Assembly (NCBI GenBank): GCA_937892275.1
Contig: CALAVG010000188.1
Coordinates: 1 to 7,237, forward strand
DNA length: 7,237 bases
Source of the DNA: an uncultured Methanomicrobiales archaeon
GTDB taxonomy: Archaea > Thermoplasmatota > Thermoplasmata > Methanomassiliicoccales > Methanomethylophilaceae
Reading direction: 5' to 3'
Made by a program: the position numbers and the translations under genes. This document shows, one piece after another, positions 5,649 through 7,237 of the stretch; positions within the stretch are counted from its first letter, which is position 1, and each line of letters begins with the position of its first letter. A model generated the notes under the pieces. It searched no databases, was not told the DNA's origin, and worked only from the letters and a program-made list of their open reading frames with translations.

Positions 5649-7237
5649 AGCGCATTCACCAGTTTCTCGCGGACGCGGGAGAAGAAGTCCATGTCGAACC
5701 TTATGAACCTGGCCTTGTTCTTCGATAGGACGAAATCCACCTTGGAACGTCCCTTCATCGGAATCTCCTCCTGACCGTCCAGGACTATGACACAATCCTT
5801 GTCCAATACGGATTCTACTGTTATCTTGCAGTTAGCAGGCACGACGAATGCCCTCGATGTCGACTTGTATGCTGCCATCGGAACGACCATGAGCGCATCC
5901 ACATGCGGATCCATGTACGGTGCTCCGAGACTCATCGCGTAGCAGGTTGAACCGGTAGGCGTGGAGATTATGACCCCGTCCGAACGCATCTCGCATGCAA
6001 GTTCGTCGTCTACATAGATTCTGTAGTGACGGATCTTGGCCACTGAGGATGTGTGTATGAGCGCCTCGTTGACGGAATCCTTCAGATATTCTCCGTTGTA
6101 CCATGATGCCAGTTTGAAACGGGATTCTATGGTGTAATCTCCTCTGAGCAACCTGTCGATACCGTCCTTGATGTGGTCGCGGTCGATCTCCGCAAGGAAT
6201 CCGACGCTTCCTCCGTTGATACCGATGACCATTGCATCGGTCTTCTGAAGTGCCCTCAGCAGTGTTCCGTCCCCTCCGACCACTATGACTATGTCTACAT
6301 CCATGTCCATCAAGGGCTGTCCGGGTATCCCCATGATGTCCGCGATCTCCTGGTCCACGATGTATTCGTGTCCCTTCAGGGCATCGATGACCTGCTGTGT
6401 GTAGCCGACAGCGTTGCTTATGGACGTGTTGGTGTAGATGCCGTACCTGTGATCGTTGACGGGATCCTTGCCCCTGATGAGAAAGTCGAAGACCTCCTTC
6501 TTGCCGACGGCCATGGTGTTGCTCCTGTGCTCGAGGTCGAACGGCATGTCGAGGATGTTCCCCTCCAGGTCGAACACCTCTCCGCCTGCCTCTCTTAGAA
6601 TGAGCACGGCTGCGGCGATGTCCACGATCCTCTCGCAGTGGACGTAGTTCTCGGAATACATGCAGAACGCATCCGCCTCGCCCTCCGCGACCAATACCAA
6701 TTCTAAGGATGAGCATCCGAGCCAGCGGCTGGATGATACCTTCTTGGACATCGCGAATGCATCGGGATGAGCGTACTTTCCGATGTAGTTCAGTAGGAAG
6801 AGGCTCTTGAAATCCGGTTCGCGGACGTGGATAGGCCTACCGTTCTTGAAGGCACCCTTCCCCTTCTCCGCATAATACGAATCCCCGGTCACGAGGTTGC
6901 GCAGATATCCGAGTCTCATACCGTTGAGGGAATCCTTTCCCACTCCCAGCGACACCGTGTAGTAAGGGATGCCTGCGATGGCATTGTTGGAACCGTCTAT
7001 TGGATCCAGCACGAGGGTCTCCTCCCCGCCCCTGTCCACGAAACCTATCTCCTCGCTCAGCACGTTGAGCGGGATGTTGTTCCTCTCCAGATACATCAGA
7101 ACGGCATTCTCGGCGATCTTGTCGATCATTGCCGTGGGGGTGCCGTCCGCACCGATGGATATCTCGTCGCCTTTGGAATCAGAATCCGGGATCTTCCGGA
7201 TCTCCTCCTGAACGGCGTCCGCTATCGCGGAGAGGGT
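5645..7237 (-). CDS. nadK: Bifunctional NADP phosphatase/NAD kinase (IMPase-NadK fusion), 5' partial
   Basis: 530 residues are visible. The frame stays open through the right edge, and upstream of the Met at 7129 it reads SIGADGTPTA, a normal inositol-monophosphatase segment, so the true start lies outside. Counted from that Met, the phosphatase domain (1 to about 220) has SEE (25-27), LDPIDGSNN (41-49) and VDIAAAV with AGG (169-183), which are the metal and substrate motifs of the IMPase/FBPase family. The NAD kinase domain (about 228-494) has GGDGTLLRA (285-293), INGGSVGFLAE, Asn354-Glu355 and SDGVIISTPTGST (383-395). The same order is found in MJ0917, shown to make NADP from NAD and to dephosphorylate NADP, so this enzyme likely sets the cytosolic NAD/NADP balance. 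All key residues appear intact. Its stop overlaps the JAMM start (ATGA), which makes an operon. Confidence 0.95.
   Translation of the reverse strand, partial: TLSAIADAVQEEIRKIPDSDSKGDEISIGADGTPTAMIDKIAENAVLMYLERNNIPLNVLSEEIGFVDRGGEETLVLDPIDGSNNAIAGIPYYTVSLGVGKDSLNGMRLGYLRNLVTGDSYYAEKGKGAFKNGRPIHVREPDFKSLFLLNYIGKYAHPDAFAMSKKVSSSRWLGCSSLELVLVAEGEADAFCMYSENYVHCERIVDIAAAVLILREAGGEVFDLEGNILDMPFDLEHRSNTMAVGKKEVFDFLIRGKDPVNDHRYGIYTNTSISNAVGYTQQVIDALKGHEYIVDQEIADIMGIPGQPLMDMDVDIVIVVGGDGTLLRALQKTDAMVIGINGGSVGFLAEIDRDHIKDGIDRLLRGDYTIESRFKLASWYNGEYLKDSVNEALIHTSSVAKIRHYRIYVDDELACEMRSDGVIISTPTGSTCYAMSLGAPYMDPHVDALMVVPMAAYKSTSRAFVVPANCKITVESVLDKDCVIVLDGQEEIPMKGRSKVDFVLSKNKARFIRFDMDFFSRVREKLVNAL
5656..5660 (-). 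promoter_or_regulatory. Shine-Dalgarno site of the JAMM gene
   Basis: GGTGA on the minus strand lies within the end of the kinase gene, 7 bases before the ATG at 5648. With the ATGA stop/start overlap it fixes the JAMM start and indicates translational coupling. The spacing equals that of the other internal operon gene, at 1633. Confidence 0.65.

Noticed and set aside
4728..5774. Long forward open frame of 348 codons overlapping the mutase-like and kinase genes
   Set aside because: It is out of frame with the mutase-like gene and antisense to the JAMM and kinase genes, rich in Arg, His and Gly, and without any recognisable domain.
5274..5795. Longer start (5795) for the JAMM gene, adding about 49 residues
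   Set aside because: The extra residues lie inside the NAD kinase C-terminus in another frame and look like random translation. The ATG at 5648 has an ATGA overlap and a well-placed GGTGA site.
5645..7129. Taking the Met at 7129 as the true start of the NADP phosphatase/NAD kinase
   Set aside because: The frame is open to the right edge, and the upstream residues (GADGTPTA, then an amphipathic stretch) belong to the IMPase domain. A start at 7129 would cut off family sequence.

Overview
The window looks archaeal, probably a methanogen-type euryarchaeon. A gut or host-associated Methanomassiliicoccales-like lineage is my best guess, but it rests on general resemblance and not on a search. The evidence is a fused NADP phosphatase/NAD kinase of the type known from Methanocaldococcus (MJ0917), a stand-alone JAMM/MPN+ metalloprotease, T-rich archaeal A-boxes placed about 26-27 bases upstream of start codons (leaderless transcripts), Shine-Dalgarno sequences only at internal genes of operons, and a strong preference for AGG arginine codons. 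No RNA gene, CRISPR array or insertion sequence is visible, and every stretch longer than about 80 bases is coding.

Left part (1-3360, minus strand): a two-gene operon for a heterodimeric ABC exporter. The promoter-proximal gene (3360 to 1624) is a half-transporter whose nucleotide-binding domain is strongly degenerate: the Walker A lysine is Ser, the Q-loop Gln is lost, and the Walker B Glu is Asp. The second gene (1633 to beyond the left edge) starts inside the end of the first. It has an intact exporter membrane domain, Walker A and Q-loop. From the signature motif onward (about position 172 down to 1) the same open frame reads as an ABC-F translation-factor ATPase (EPTNHLD, THDRYFLD), not as an exporter. 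This is either a natural chimera or an assembly/recombination artefact, and it is the most striking anomaly here.

Middle (3361-5280): an intergenic region carries two divergent leaderless promoters arranged almost perfectly symmetrically around an inverted repeat. To its right, on the plus strand, lies a small four-helix membrane protein of unknown function (3429-3842). It is followed by a phosphohexomutase-fold protein (3919-5280) with its own leaderless promoter. This protein keeps the family framework but has lost all four catalytic loops, so it is probably a pseudoenzyme.

Right part (5274-7237, minus strand): a convergent operon in which the fused NADP phosphatase/NAD kinase (5' end outside the window) is translationally coupled by an ATGA overlap to a 124-residue JAMM metalloprotease. 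The JAMM gene ends 7 bases inside the end of the mutase-like gene. NADP(H) level control and JAMM peptidase activity are therefore probably co-expressed. The exporter, the membrane protein and the mutase-like protein have no visible functional link to that operon.
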